A stretch of DNA of 64,000 nucleotides. Source: Blattamonas nauphoetae (lineage: Eukaryota > Preaxostyla > Oxymonadida). The notes beneath the pieces are model-generated. The model saw only the letters and a program-made list of their open reading frames with translations. It was not told the DNA's origin and ran no database searches. This document shows, piece after piece, positions 45,635-56,944 of this stretch. The DNA is taken from positions 242,459-306,458 of the forward strand of contig JARBJD010000062.1 in NCBI GenBank assembly GCA_033064195.1, read 5' to 3'. The first letter of the stretch is position 1. Every line of letters begins with the position of its first letter. The position numbers were made by a program, and so were the translations under genes.

Positions 45635-46590
45635 CGAATGACCTGCAACGTCTCATCATCGTCAGTTGCTTCCGTCCTGATCGCGTGCTCGTCGCTGCCA
45701 CGCAGTTTGTCGAAACCAAACTCGGAGCTCAGTACACACAACAACCGTCGTTCAGCTCCGTGACATTGCTCAGAGCGCGAAATCAACACTGAAATGCCTG
45801 TCCCTGGACAGGGGATGAACTTGATCATCGTCGCTCTCGGACGTGGACAGTGGGAAGGAAAGGCAAAGCCAGACCTCAACTTCGAAGCCGTCAAACAGGT
45901 GTCCCCCATCGCTGCCGTATTGTGTTCGTCTTAGGAGTTCTGTTCTGGGAAATGCAAAGACAGAAGAACTGGCTGATGAGATTGTCGACGCAGAATATGT
46001 GAAGTGAGTCCCACTCCCACTCAACACTTCTTCTCGCCTTCATTCTCGCTCATTGAGATCATCTCCGTTTCACATCATCATCTCCTTCTGTGCATTCCTC
46101 TCTCCTGTCTCAGAACACTTCCAATTCGATGCAGAGCTTGGACACCATAAAGAGGCGCAAGAGATCCTCGGGAAACACCTCTATCTGAGTATCACGCATT
46201 GACTATGTCATTTCACCGTTATCTCGTCATTTCACACACAGTCCACGAGGAGTTGGACGACGCCGTCGATTCGTCATCTCCAATGCTTACTGTGGAAGGG
46301 GTGGTCGAGTTCACAACACAAGCCCCAACCACGCAACTTTCTCCGAATTGGACGTAGCTCAGAAGCATTCCAACTGAACAACCGCTTTTCGAAGGAGGGA
46401 GACGGATTCAATCTTTTGCTTCGTCGTCTGCGCTGTCTGGAGCTGGTGAAAGCGGTGGCTGACTCGCTCGCATATTCCCAGTTTCTGTTTGTGTATGTTG
46501 AGTGGGTGAGAGAAGGAAAGCCGGATGAACTGTTCACCGCAACAACAGGGCTTCAGCTTCGACTTGATTGTGTTGGAAGGTGCAGATCAT
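45635..46590 (+). pseudogene. Probable dynein heavy chain remnant, AAA6 and C-terminal region
   Basis: NDLQRLIIVSCFRPDRVLVA followed by ATQFV (about 45640-45710) matches the conserved start of the dynein AAA6 region (LQKLLILRCFRPD.V..A...FV). Further right, EGDGFNLLLRRLRCLELVKA (about 46395-46455) resembles the C-terminal E..RFN.LL......L..L.KA.KG block, and VEWVREGKPDELF (about 46497-46535) resembles the FF.EW...G.P..FW segment. The pieces lie in different frames, with stops between. The AAA6 match is fairly clear and the C-terminal match is weak. Positions are in the order expected for the pseudogene starting at 41.7 kb. An acidic stretch at 45250-45550 (plus strand) is unassigned. Confidence 0.5.
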
Positions 46591-46599
46591 GTTCATCGG

Positions 46600-47480
46600 A
46601 CACTCACGGCACAGGGTCTCTGCAAGTCATCCATCTCAGCACTTCAATAAAACCATTTATGATATGTCTTGTTTGCACAATGGTCATTGCTGGGTGAAGA
46701 AGTCTTTCCATTCTCCGAATCTCTCTCAATGGGCTTGATCACAACAGGCACGAAAACTGGAGCAATTAATTGTAAAAATCGAAATCTGAGATTCATGAAA
46801 ATTGATTGCTCGATTTTTTGCACGGAGTTACATCTTACATTACAGTCGAACTTTTCCGGGGTTTTTTGATTGAAAACACGTGGTCTGAAAGTCATTTTGA
46901 CCTCGTAAAGTACCAGGAATCCCTCGAGTCGGCACAGAAACTTCTCGAAATAAAGAAACTCTTCAAGGAATCGTATCCCCTTCACATTGAAAAGTCTAGA
47001 AGATTCTGAGTACCTTCCATTTCAACTGTTGCCATCCGTTTACCTCATGTTTTTAGTTTTTCTCGATTGTTTCTAGATGTTGTTCAGCATTATTGTCTGT
47101 TCACTGGACCGAACTCGGGATCGCGTGGGCAAAAGTGCTTTTTTCTGGAAAAAGCACTAGTTATTGTCATAAAACTAATTAATGACACCGCAATACTACT
47201 ACTTGACTTGGGCGAGCATTTTTGAGATCAGAAAAAAGTTCTTGGATCCGAATTTGAAAACGAGACGAATCCCTCTTGTCAATGGTTTTCATCCTTTCTT
47301 CTGAAAAGAGCACGAAAAACAGAACTCTTGCATTGAAGGACATTGTACAGGAATGTGGACGATTATTCCTCAACGGTAGCCATTGAACATCACCGATGAC
47401 GTTGATCATATCTCCCCTGTTTTGTCATTTTGAGCGTAAAGTCGATCAGTCATCACAATTCTGAACACCGAAGGTGTCGT
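46600..47480. other. Unassigned sequence between dynein remnants and transposons
   Basis: Only short frames are present, none with motifs I recognise. Examples are plus 46806-47009 and minus 47409-47179 (reading NVIGDVQWLPLRNN). Probably decayed DNA. Confidence 0.4.
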
Positions 47481-47489
47481 TTGATTCTG

Positions 47490-47690
47490 AATAATTAAAG
47501 TTCATTTCAGAAAAATCGCGGTTCATTTAGGAACAATCATTTACATTTCTGAACAATCGTATTCGTTTCTGAAAAATTACTGTTCATTTCTGAATAATTA
47601 ACAAAAACATTTCAGAACTAGTCGAGCTGTATTGTTCAAAAATGAGAATTAATTCTTCAGAAATGAACAGAAATTATTCGTAGATGAACT
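47490..47690. repeat. Degenerate ttcatttctgaa repeats
   Basis: Seven or so imperfect copies of gttcatttctgaa(c/t)aat, spaced about 17-25 bases, partly in inverted orientation near 47650-47690 (cagaaatgaacag). They lie across the left end of the Merlin-like element and may be a subterminal transposase-binding array or simple degenerate satellite. Confidence 0.55.
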
Positions 47691-49089
47691 GTGCTCTCAC
47701 ATTTTTTTATTGATAACGTGATCCACTAGCTGCTCGAACGGTACCATCCCCTTGCGCCTCACCAACCAGTGGGCAAGATAGTCAACATAATTATGTGAAT
47801 GATTCACCGAATGGTGCTCGTATTCCAGAGAGTTTAGAGTTGAATACGCTTTCCATTCATCACTCTTTATTGTTGTCCCTTGTCGCATTGTGAAGGATGA
47901 TGGGAATAAGAGTCTTCAGAAAGCGATTGGGAACAATTATCACGAAATTGTTCCACTTCGCTCAATCCACAGTCCTCTCGACGCTGCCAAAGATCCATAT
48001 CTGTAGTTTCTGTCTTCCTCTTTTGTATTTCCTCTTGCTCTAAATTGCTTCGTCAATCTCAACAATACGTCCTGGTCCTTTAAACAGTGGTTGTTCATCA
48101 TTCCGAATCTGTGTGCACACACTTCGAATCAAAGAACGCCAAAATCCAATCACTTCTTCACCAACACCAATAAGAATGTGAATTTGTTTTGTTGACATTC
48201 TAATCTAGAGAAGAAGAAGAAACATGAGGATATGATGAAGAGGTATGTGGAAATTGAAGAATGTCGTGTGAATGTACACAGTACGTTCAGCTTCGCAACG
48301 AGTGCACCTCCAGCAACGTTTTCGGCATCTCCTTTCTACAAAAAGTCTTTTATTCGGCATCGTCGACATTCAGGTGGATCAGGTATGTATCTTGCTTTAA
48401 ACCACTCCCAAGTGGTATCAGCTCGCGGAAAAATGGGAAGTTACACAGAATCTGGGAAATTTCTGTTTATATCAATCCGGATCGGAAAGATTGTTTGAAA
48501 ATGGATCAAACCCATCCAGACTTTTTCCAAAACAGAATCCCAATCCCCTTTTCATTGTCAAATATGTTGATTTCACCTCATGAAAATGGAGGATAGTCGG
48601 AGAAAAGAAGAGCAAGTGGAATCACCATCATTCATACTCTCGTGTCGCAACCGAAAAATCAAGGTCAAACGATGACTTGCGGAACTTTTATCATCAGTGG
48701 AATTGTCATTTCGAGAAAAGACCGAACAGATGGTTGTATGGTTCGTTTATTCGAGCGACGAAGACGGTGTACGTCACCATCCGCAAATTGATGAGAACCT
48801 CCATAAATTACTGGTGAATACAACTGTGAACCACACTTCGCCTACTATTTTTTGGTCATATTTTTCAACGTCAGAACGTTGTCACAGCCCTCTACTCTTA
48901 AGTGGGGAGACTGTGAAGACAACGAGAGTTTGATCAAATATCTCGCCTTCTTGATAAACAGAATTCAATAGTATTCAAGTAGCTTTTGACAGTACTGTGA
49001 CAAGTTTGATAAATCTCGTATTGGGCTGATGACTATCAACCTTTTGAATGATGCCAATAAAGTCGAAACAGTTACAGCTCGACTAGTTC
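47615..49089 (-). mobile_element. Merlin/IS1595-like DNA transposon
   Basis: A perfect 17-base inverted repeat, gaactagtcgagctgta at 47615-47631 and its complement at 49073-49089, brackets 1,475 bp. The interval contains Merlin-type transposase remnants on the minus strand (47697-48190). Length and TIR size are typical of Merlin elements. No clean 8-9 bp target duplication could be seen. The right half (48230-49070) has short frames but no recognisable domain. Confidence 0.62.
47697..48190 (-). pseudogene. Merlin transposase remnant
   Basis: The minus strand reads, in order: HILIGVGEEVIGFWRSLIRS; GPGRIVEIDEA (first catalytic Asp, family GPG.VVEIDES); KYKRGRQKLQIWIFGSVERT; then RQGTTIKSDEWKAYSTLNSL (second Asp in SDEWKAY) and EYEHHSVNHSHNYVD (family H.TVNHS.NFVD). 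The third acidic region (GAHT..IES) is deleted: the frame jumps straight to HWLVRRKGMVPFEQLVDHVI, which is the usual C-terminus. Two or three frame breaks make it inactive. This DDE family is shared with bacterial ISXO2/IS1595 elements. Confidence 0.85.
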
Positions 49090-49203
49090 AAAAATGAGGT
49101 CGTTTTTCGAGACTCGACCCCCCTTTTTATTCTGTTGATCAAACCATTTCTCTCTGACTAAGAAATCTTGAGAGGGCAAAGTTAGTTTTTTTTGTTTTAA
49201 ACT

Positions 49204-49684
49204 ATATGGGTGGATCAACCCACAATTCAGTTTCAAATCATCGAAAAGTCAATCGTGACTATTTCAACCATACTGGCAAGCATGAAAGGTTTTGATTCAG
49301 AAAACAAGACTCAGATTCGTGAGATGGTCTCAATTCTCTACCATGTCAAAGACTTCATGCAATTGATCCCTCCGGATCTAAAAGTGGGACTGAAGGTTGC
49401 AATCTCAAAATCAATGTCATATTCGTTTCTATTTACACACTATGTAAGTTTTTTGGAGATTCACGAATACAAATGAGCGAGACATCAAGCCAAATCATTT
49501 GGATTTCAGCCAACTCCACACTCAGTTGACAAGTTTCATTCACTAAAAGTCCCAGCACCATTGGGCACTAAGGCATTCACCGCATTCCTTCACAAACACA
49601 CCACACCAACATCCTTAAACCAAACCAGATCATTTTTGTTTTTCTCGTTGATCCTTCTCTATTCTTTCCGAAAACGAAGTTGAT
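49204..49684 (+). CDS. Possible two-exon unknown protein
   Basis: A helical frame (IVTISTILASMKGFDSENKT, then MVSILYHVKDFMQLIPPDLK) ends at a good donor, TATgtaagt (about 49443). A 67-base intron ending ggatttcag joins in frame to PTPHSVDKFHSLKVPAPLGT followed by KAFTAFLHKHTTP and a hydrophobic end. No family is recognised, and no convincing start ATG precedes the first exon (the earliest in-frame ATG is about 49285). It sits among transposons and may be a remnant. Confidence 0.25.
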
Positions 49685-49689
49685 CAGAT

Positions 49690-50195
49690 TGCGTTCATTG
49701 AAGGTACCACTTTCATCTATCTAGTTTTTCTCAAGATTGTGTGGAAGAATTCATTCCTTGTGATGACTATTGCTCTGAAGGACAAAATGAAATTTTGGAA
49801 TGGTTGCACAAAAATCCACACTCAAAGGTGAGATACGCAACAGACAAACAATCACCGATCAAAGAACATCTGGGTACTGTCAGAAGACTCCATTTACTCT
49901 CAAGACTCTCACTCAGACGAACTATCATCATCCGACCAGTCAACATCTCCATGTCGCACTTGGATGTCTATCTCATCTCTGGAGTGTCGCAGATTTAAGC
50001 AGGATTTTCATTTTCTCAGCAAAAACACAAACAAACAGTGTTTTGATGTAATCAATGCCCTCCGCAAAGTACTCCACCACCCTTCTCTCTCTCAAACATA
50101 ATCGATCTACTTTTGGTCGGATGGTGGCTCACATTTCCGGTGTTCTGAAACCTTCCAAAACAAGGACTAATAGTAGTGTCAATAACCCGTACATA
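49690..50195 (+). other. Unassigned short frames
   Basis: A frame at 49741-49998 (CDDYCSEGQNEILEWLHKNP) and overlapping frames show no recognisable family. Nothing else is seen before the MITE. Confidence 0.35.
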
Positions 50196-50200
50196 TTCAA

Positions 50201-50739
50201 AAACCCGTAACATGGGGCTTGAAAAATATACATTGGTCAAACAAAGAAAAATAAAATTTGGTTCCGCGCCGAAACCCCTGTGTCGGGAGAAAACCTCAAA
50301 ATACTGTTTCCTTTTGGCGTCCACACATTTTTCTCAACTTTTTCCCCTTTTTTCTCCACAACCAGCCATCCGTTTTGAATCAAATAAAATGCATTGTAAT
50401 CGTAAAGATCCCGACAAAAGCTGCTCAAAAAATAAAAGATTTTTTTTTCTAAGAATTTTTTGTCGAGAAAAATATGGGTTTTTTTCCATGTTCCCAAATA
50501 TCCAGAATTGTTTCTCCAAATTTTTTCAAAATGTTCATTTCACCAAAAAAACGTGTTTGTGAAAAATTCCATCGAAATCGGTTCATGGGTTGTGAAGATA
50601 TTGCCGAAACGATTTTTTTTATCGGGCAAAAGGGGGTATTTTGAGGTTTTCTCCCGACACAGGGGTTTTGGCGCGGAACCAAATTTTATTTTTCTTAGTT
50701 TGACCAATATATATTTTTCAAGCCCCATGTTACGGGTTT
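50201..50739. mobile_element. MITE-like element A
   Basis: A 539-bp element with about 103-base terminal inverted repeats: 50201-50303 and 50637-50739 are near-perfect reverse complements (ends aaacccgtaacatggggctt / aagccccatgttacgggttt). The interior is AT-rich with no protein gene; the open frames here are only translations of the TIRs. Homologous sequence lies at 56945-57425, so this is a repeat family. Confidence 0.85.
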
Positions 50740-50744
50740 ATGAA

Positions 50745-52194
50745 AAGTTCGGTTTATTGAAACATCTATAACGTCTTTTTCAGATCTAATTGCTTTTTTC
50801 GATTGAACACTTTCCATCTAGATATATAGAATACTGAACATTTAAAGCAGTATTTTACCGTTGAGTATGGTTTTTTTTCCAATATCAATCTCAAGGTACG
50901 ACAAATCAACTGATCTTTGTAAAGCATGCAACTTGGTACTCTCAGGAATGAAATCTTGCCTTCGTTTTGAAGTCCGAAATGGTCTATTCAACGGTTTTGA
51001 AACTGCGGCTGAAACTGAACAAGGAACAATCAAACTTTGGAAGAATATCATCGCCTGATATTTCAGTCGAGGTTCTCCAAAATTTTCACAGTTCAACACC
51101 CTCTTCTCCGGTTTTATCTACCAATCTTGGTTTTATTCTCACACAACCACTCTAACACTCCCACAAAATAGAACCGATCTGTGTGTGAGTTGTGTGACGC
51201 TGCTTCGCACATTCAGGACGCAATTAGCACCTGAATGAAAAAAGTAGCAAAACCAGATCCTTCCACGGTTGACTCTTTTTTGCATTGATGATTCGATTTA
51301 GAGAACCAACGTCAATGAATAACATTGTTTGGATGGATGTATTGAGACTGAAGATTCCAGAAGTTGATATCATCGTTTTGAGGGGAGAAAACGAGATCTA
51401 TTTGTGACGAGATAAGAATGGCATTCTTTTTGTCATTTCAGCTTCTCTTCTCTATTAATTCGAAAAAAGTAGCATCGAGTTCAGTAGAGCCCGAAAGGGA
51501 GTGCCTCGAAGACACAGAAACATGTCTGCTCCTTTCATCCCTCATAGTTTTGATGTTATGAAACGAACCTCAAGATCTCCCCGTCGACAAGGTGGGAGAG
51601 AATTGTTTTTGTCGTAAGAAAGTTCGAATATCCTTCTTCGAATCTCGTCTCATCACAAATCCAGAGTCAGTCATTGTCCATTCTCAATGCTTCATTGGAG
51701 ACACCATCAGGGTTCAAAGTTTCTCAAGACAGTCAATCACGTCAGAATATTCTTCATATTCGTATAATTCCACATAAACGTCACATGCAAACGAATACGA
51801 ATTCAATGTCACGTCATTCAAATGTTGTGGTGTTTAAAAGTTATTTTTTTGAACCATCAATTTTATCCTGTATTTCGATCAAAGGATAAAGAAAGAAAGA
51901 ATACAACTTTTCAAACACTGACAGGCAGAGACGCATTGACATTCAGATATGTCTGAATAAATCGAGAAATAATGATTAAAACGTAGAGAAAATACCATTT
52001 CAATTTGGGTGAGACTTTATTATGTCATAAAAACGTTCAAATTTACAGCTTCGAATCTCCTCCAATCACACAACCAAGACAGGGAAAGTCTGTCATCAAT
52101 AGTTCATGGTCGCTTCCCTTTCGATATTATTCTTGTGAAACCAGATAAGATACAGGCACGAGGGACAAGCATGATATGGGTGAGAATTTATGAA
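50745..52194. other. Gene-poor interval
   Basis: No gene is recognised. A stretch at 51640-51715 (ending in cattctcaatg.ttc.ttggagacaccatc) resembles 54703-54770, which suggests an older dispersed repeat. A weaker match lies at 52049-52090. Confidence 0.4.
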
Positions 52195-52197
52195 ATT

Positions 52198-54673
52198 AGA
52201 CCCAACCCGAGTTTTATGGGTAATCTCGAGAAAAATGAAACAATTGAGTAAGACTGTGGACACTCGAGTTATTCATGGTTAACTCGAGATAACTCTTGAA
52301 AACCGAGTTGCACACGTTCACAACCGAATTGACACATTTCACTCGAGTTCCTTCCCATAACTGTTTTTTGAGAAAAAAAGAACATCTGAAAAAGTTGATA
52401 TTATCACTTCTTTTCAACTGATTTCTGATCATATTAGGTGAAAAAGATGGATAGTCAAGATTTGAGGGACGAAAATGTGACACCGTCACCACAACATTCA
52501 CAGATCATTCTCAAACCTGGAACTCCACAAACACCATTCCAGTGTGAGCTTTTATTTTGATATTTTGTTCTTTCTCTTTGAAGATTACGACCCTCTGCTG
52601 GAAGTTTCATTGGATTCCCGTCCCCAAGTTTCACCATCAATTCTCCCTTCTCATCACAAAACTCGTTGACAGATTCGAGATCACTTTTTCAACACCTCAA
52701 TCTTCACAATCGTCACGATCATCTGTTGATATTCGGTCAGCTTCGCCCACTATCAGGCCTCAAAAGCGAGAATCTTCAACTTCCATTGCGTCTCTTGGAG
52801 AACTCAAAACAAACAAAGACAAGTCTTTCTGTCAGCAAAACCAATTGTGCCAATTCCAGAAAGTGGAGGAATCATTTGGTCGAAGTATGACGATGCAAAC
52901 TTGTGGAAACAACTCAGATTGGAGAAAGACACTCTTCTTCATCTCTCCGCTCTCATCCAATCGAATTGTCCAGAATACAATCATCCAGGACCAAAGGGGA
53001 AACTCACTCTCAAAGATGAATTAGTCGTTTATCTTGAATGGTTGAGCTCAACAGTTAAAATCAATCGACTGGCATCGGCATTGGGAATCAGTCCAAATCT
53101 CGCATCTAAAGCAATTCTACACATTCGCCCTCTCCTGTTCACTGTCCTTCAGGAACGATATTCTGTCCCGCCTCGCCCAACTCCAAATTTTCAAGCCAAT
53201 TTCCTTTCACCGCGCTTTATATTGATGCAACAACAATTGTTGTCCCCAGACCATTGACGGATTTTGAAGATAAGAAAGTACTTTGGGAAGGTCATCATTA
53301 TTGTTATGCGATGAAGGCTCAAGTGTGTGTTGAAGCCAAACCACCCTACAAAGCGCTCTTCGTTTCTGATTGTGTTGCTGGCTCAATCCACGATGTTGCT
53401 CTACTCCAAAAGACTCTCCAACCGATCGAACAATATCTGAACAAGACAGACCAGGAGAAAGAGCTCTATCCACAAGACAACGACCCAAAATGGGGAATTC
53501 AAGGCGACATGGGATATCTCGGAGATTTTCCAACTCTTCGATTCAATCGTCCGAACAGAAGAAAAAGAAAGAACAAACGAAGAAGAACAGAATGAACTCA
53601 ATGTGAGAATTGCGTCTGACAGAGTTCAAGTGGAGAGATTCTTCGGAAGACTCAAATGGCTGTGGCTTCGAATGGGAGGGAAATACACTGCTGGCGTCAA
53701 ACATATCACGCAAGACTTCAAAATGCGTGCTGGTTAACCAATATTCACCTCGAAAAGGACACAATTACCGACTTCCAGACGATTTTCATGAGAGGGCTCT
53801 TTCGGCCTCTTCAAGAAAAGAATCACGAATTCCACGGAGAAAACAACTCTATCGAAAACATCAAGCCGAGATTGAGGACTTTGAGAATGATTATGATCCA
53901 AGAACAACAGGATTCGATGGAGTCTTTGATATTTCAGATTCTGACTAAAATATTCATCACAATTCACAACACACACTTACTTTTTCTCAATTTTGTTGAA
54001 AAATGTTCTCAAAACGACGTTGAAGAGTCTTAAACTGTCATAAATGATAAAACTCCCACATTCTTGTTTTTCATGTTTTTTAGAAATATTTGATTTGTTT
54101 TCTGAGTCTAATTCTTTAGACAACGTCTTGCTGTTAGGCCCACATTCTGGGCATCCTCATTCTGTTTCCTGGCGACTGACATTCACTTCGACACTTGGGA
54201 GGACCATATTAGCGCGAGCCCATGAAATCCTACCCGACCCAAGTTCCATGAATGATGTCTGCGGACAGCGAGAGGGGAACCAATATCCAAGCAAGAGCGA
54301 CTTACATCGAGATGACACAGAACCTACTTGAGGTAAGTTCAATTCAAATACGTTGGGGCGTCGCCGACGGTTATAGTGAGAATTTTGGAAAAATTTCGAT
54401 ATAAGGGTCGGATCGACTTCGAATTTTTTAAAAGAGTTTTTCTTCAATAATTTGTTTCTTTTCGTACTAATGACAAGTTATAAATGAGGAAACACGATGA
54501 AATGAATCAATTCGACGAAAGTTTGTCAAGATCAACCTGAAAAAAATGTTATGGGGTGAGAACTCGAGTGAAGTGTGGTTTATTCGGTTTTCACAAGGTA
54601 TCTCGAGTTAAGTTGCGTTAACCGAATTGCCCTTCGTGATCACGAGTTTTCCCATTATACACGGGTTGGGTCT
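52198..54673 (+). mobile_element. PIF/Harbinger-like DNA transposon
   Basis: A 2,476-bp element. Long imperfect terminal inverted repeats run from agacccaacccg at 52198 inward to about 52360, and from about 54549 to cgggttgggtct at 54673. They share repeated ctcgagtt and aaaccgaat motifs. The flanking trinucleotide ATT (52195-52197 and 54674-54676) is a candidate target-site duplication; 3-bp duplications are the rule in PIF/Harbinger. The interior encodes a DDE transposase remnant. The interval 53950-54549 is non-coding. Confidence 0.8.
52447..53948 (+). pseudogene. Harbinger-type DDE transposase (broken)
   Basis: It starts MDSQDLRDENVTPSPQHSQI and a probable 41-base intron follows. The body reads KLTLKDELVVYLEWLSSTVK followed by INRLASALGISPNLASKAIL (helix-turn-helix). 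The catalytic part has ALYIDATTIVVPRP (first Asp), HHYCYAMKAQVCVE, FVSDCVAGSIHDVALLQ (family D...PGS.HD), IQGDMGYLGDF (second Asp) and RVQVERFFGRLKWLWLRMGG (Glu in VER.FGRLK, family VE..FGRLK.RF). All three catalytic acids are present. Frame changes near 52640, 52850, 53200 and 53570 (not obviously introns) suggest it is inactive, though some may be splice sites. Confidence 0.8.
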
Positions 54674-54872
54674 ATTAAAAAAAAGACTTCAAATCTTCAA
54701 TCTCGTGTCTTGCACAACCGAGACAGACAGTGTTCATTCTCAATGATTCGCTTGAGACATCATTCATCGTCTTTCTCGTGAAATAAGACAACCCACGGAC
54801 AAGAGAGATTTGTCCTGTTTTCTATTTCGGATCCTCAAACTTTGCTTTGATCTCCAAAATTTTCATCCATAT

Positions 54873-55470
54873 TTTGATTCAAGTCCTCGAACTTCTAAAT
54901 GATGACAAAAATTCTGACCCATTTGTGTATCAAGCAGAAAATACTTGATCAATGAACATACCAAAATTGTGACGGATCTTGCGGAAAGATACACTCCTCG
55001 AACAATCCAGGCGCAATTGGAGACTGGAACGAGGATTATTTCTCGACCAATCGTCACATTACACTTTTTTTGAAATGAACGAGATCTGCCCATTTTGGAT
55101 TAATGTGGTCTCAAACTTTGAACAAATTTCTCTAAAACGTGTTGAAATGAGATGAAGAAAAAGTATTAGTTATGGTTCAATGCTGTTTGTCTCGATAAAT
55201 TCTCTTGGTGTACATGAACTGAAAACCCTCAAGTCATTTCCAAGTCAGACACCAAGAGGCACAGGCAGTATTCACAGGGGTCCTCTTGGAAAAAGACCAG
55301 CCTGGGCAAGTTTCGAACCCTGGACACCATTCAACGTCATTCTCCAGAATCCAGACCAGAGACTGGCACAAGTGACTAGTCTCATTTTTTGATTCGAGTC
55401 TTCGAACTTTTTGATGATGTCAAAAATGTTGACACATTTTGCGGACGTCATCTGATCCATGAACTTTTTG
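54873..55470. repeat. Divergent direct repeat pair
   Basis: 54873-54960 and 55388-55470 share a diverged 85-90 base unit (ttttgattc.agtc.tcgaact...atgatg.caaaaat..tgac.cattt ... tgatc.atgaac) in the same orientation. The interval 54680-55600 otherwise holds no recognised gene. Confidence 0.5.
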
Positions 55471-55606
55471 TCCGTCCGTGATGAGTACACATGGGGAGTT
55501 CGAGCTTCACTCGCCTTAATTGTGTCGGATTCACGTTCAGTGCTATGATCTCACAACAGCCACGGACTAGAACCAAACCAATCATCATCCTGAGCCAGGT
55601 AAGAAG

Positions 55607-56150
55607 CAAATGGAGGGAGATAAGTATGAAAGAAGGATATGCAGGCCTGAAACAGCCTTGCAGTTATTTCAAGAATGTGGGCTTCTCCCTTGCTCAGTCA
55701 GCTGCCCTGAATGCGGCATAATATTATCAACACTCCAAAAAAACAGACAAGATTCAGAATCCAGAAATTTCTCATGCGCAAATGGTCATCCGAGAATCCG
55801 AATCTCGGTGACTGACAAAAACCATACTTCAAAATTCGAAACTCCAAATTGAAACAATTCGAAAAGTATTACGATCCTGCTGGAAGAATGACTCGACTTC
55901 CGTCCTTCAATCAGATTGTGGAATAGCAAAAGAAACAGATACGAAGTGGAGAAGAAGTCTGCAACCGAAGAATCAAGAAAGGTACCGAAATCGTGACTGA
56001 CATGTGGAAAGGTTATGGATTTGCAGACACGAAAAAAGGCACAAAACAATCAATCATTCTCTGAACGAATGGGTTGGACCTGATGGAGCGACCACAAACC
56101 ACATCGAATCCAGATTCACCTCGCTTTCTTGCACCCATCCAAAAGACAAA
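55607..56150 (+). pseudogene. Second Merlin/IS1595-like transposase remnant
   Basis: PETALQLFQECGLLPCSVSC followed by PECG (about 55640-55720) has the layout of the Merlin N-terminus (..A...L.E.GLLP....CP.CG, zinc ribbon). About 150 codons further, KGTEIVTDMWKGYGFAD (about 55980-56030) is the second-Asp block, and after a frame change WVGPDGATTNHIESRFTSL (about 56067-56125) is the GA.TN.IES block with the catalytic Glu. The first-Asp region is missing. This is a different copy from the one at 47.6 kb and retains the part that one has lost. Confidence 0.65.
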
Positions 56151-56254
56151 AAAAAGACATTTCACCAATCGTGATCCAGATTTCCTCTATCCATCTCTCA
56201 AAAAGTAGGAGAGACGCAAGACTGGATTGGTAGATTCTATACTGTTCAAAGATC

Positions 56255-56567
56255 TCTGACTGCACAGGAACAGGAGGCTCATCCGGACTTGCGGAGAGTG
56301 CTGGCCGATTGGGAAAGAATCAACCATCACTTTTTCGCAGAGTTAGGTCACAATTTCGAAGAGGGTTCCTCACAGGCACATGTGGATGTGATTGGAATTG
56401 ACGGAAGATAAAACAATGAACTGGAGTTGGCAGCACTTTCTCACGTCCTCGAACGACCAATCGAGTGCTACTATCTGACTGGTCAAAGTCAGATCTGTGG
56501 TCCTGATCGTGCCGGAGCCAAAATCCACGTTGGCTACAACAACAACCACTTTGTGGCGATGCTGTAA
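56255..56567 (+). pseudogene. OTU-like cysteine protease C-terminal fragment
   Basis: The plus strand reads HNFEEGSSQAHVDVIGIDGR, then NELELAALSHVLERPIECYY and, at the end, IHVGYNNNHFVAML before a stop. The second and third blocks match the C-terminal half of OTU deubiquitinase-like domains (WG...EL.ALS..L..PI.VY ... H.....HY..). The His of NNNHF would be the catalytic base. The catalytic Cys half is not present and the frame is broken. It lies just downstream of the Merlin-like transposase remnant and may have been part of a mobile element. The call rests on a short match. Confidence 0.5.
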
Positions 56568-56569
56568 AA

Positions 56570-56944
56570 ATCATTCATATTCATCGTAGTGTCAGATATC
56601 CGCACGTGTTCGGAAACCCGCCAGAGGGAGTATAAAAAACCACAACCGGCTGAACTCAATCAGATACATACTTTTCACTTATTTTCTGAAGCAATTAAAT
56701 CAAACAGAATTGTGAGATGAAGAAATAAACACTGATCATTCTTGAGATGGTTGGCTAGTCTTATATCCCTCTTTGTTCAGGATTCGTGGTCATTCAAGAT
56801 ATTCTACGTTGAAATTTGATACTCTTGGAGTGTTTTTCTTGTCGTCTGGATCTGGATATCTGCCCATCAGAGTGCAATATTCGTCGATGTGAGACATGTT
56901 TCAACATCAGAGCTGACTGGTGGAGGGGAAGCTGATCTTGTAAG
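56570..56944. other. Gene-poor interval with TATA-like motif
   Basis: No gene is seen. A gagggagtataaaaaacc motif at about 56622-56640 resembles a core promoter, but nothing recognisable is encoded downstream. Confidence 0.3.

Noticed and set aside
47179-47409. A minus frame (NVIGDVQWLPLRNN) as a gene
   Set aside because: Short, no ATG in a sensible place and no recognised domain; kept only as unassigned sequence.
50176-50771. Multiple 60-130 residue frames
   Set aside because: They translate the terminal inverted repeats and AT-rich core of a MITE; both strands give the same peptides (GLEKY.LVK.RKIKFGS).
55270-55350. A tRNA-like or SINE-head sequence (gtttcgaaccctgg resembles a B box)
   Set aside because: No cloverleaf, A box or paired acceptor stem can be formed around it.
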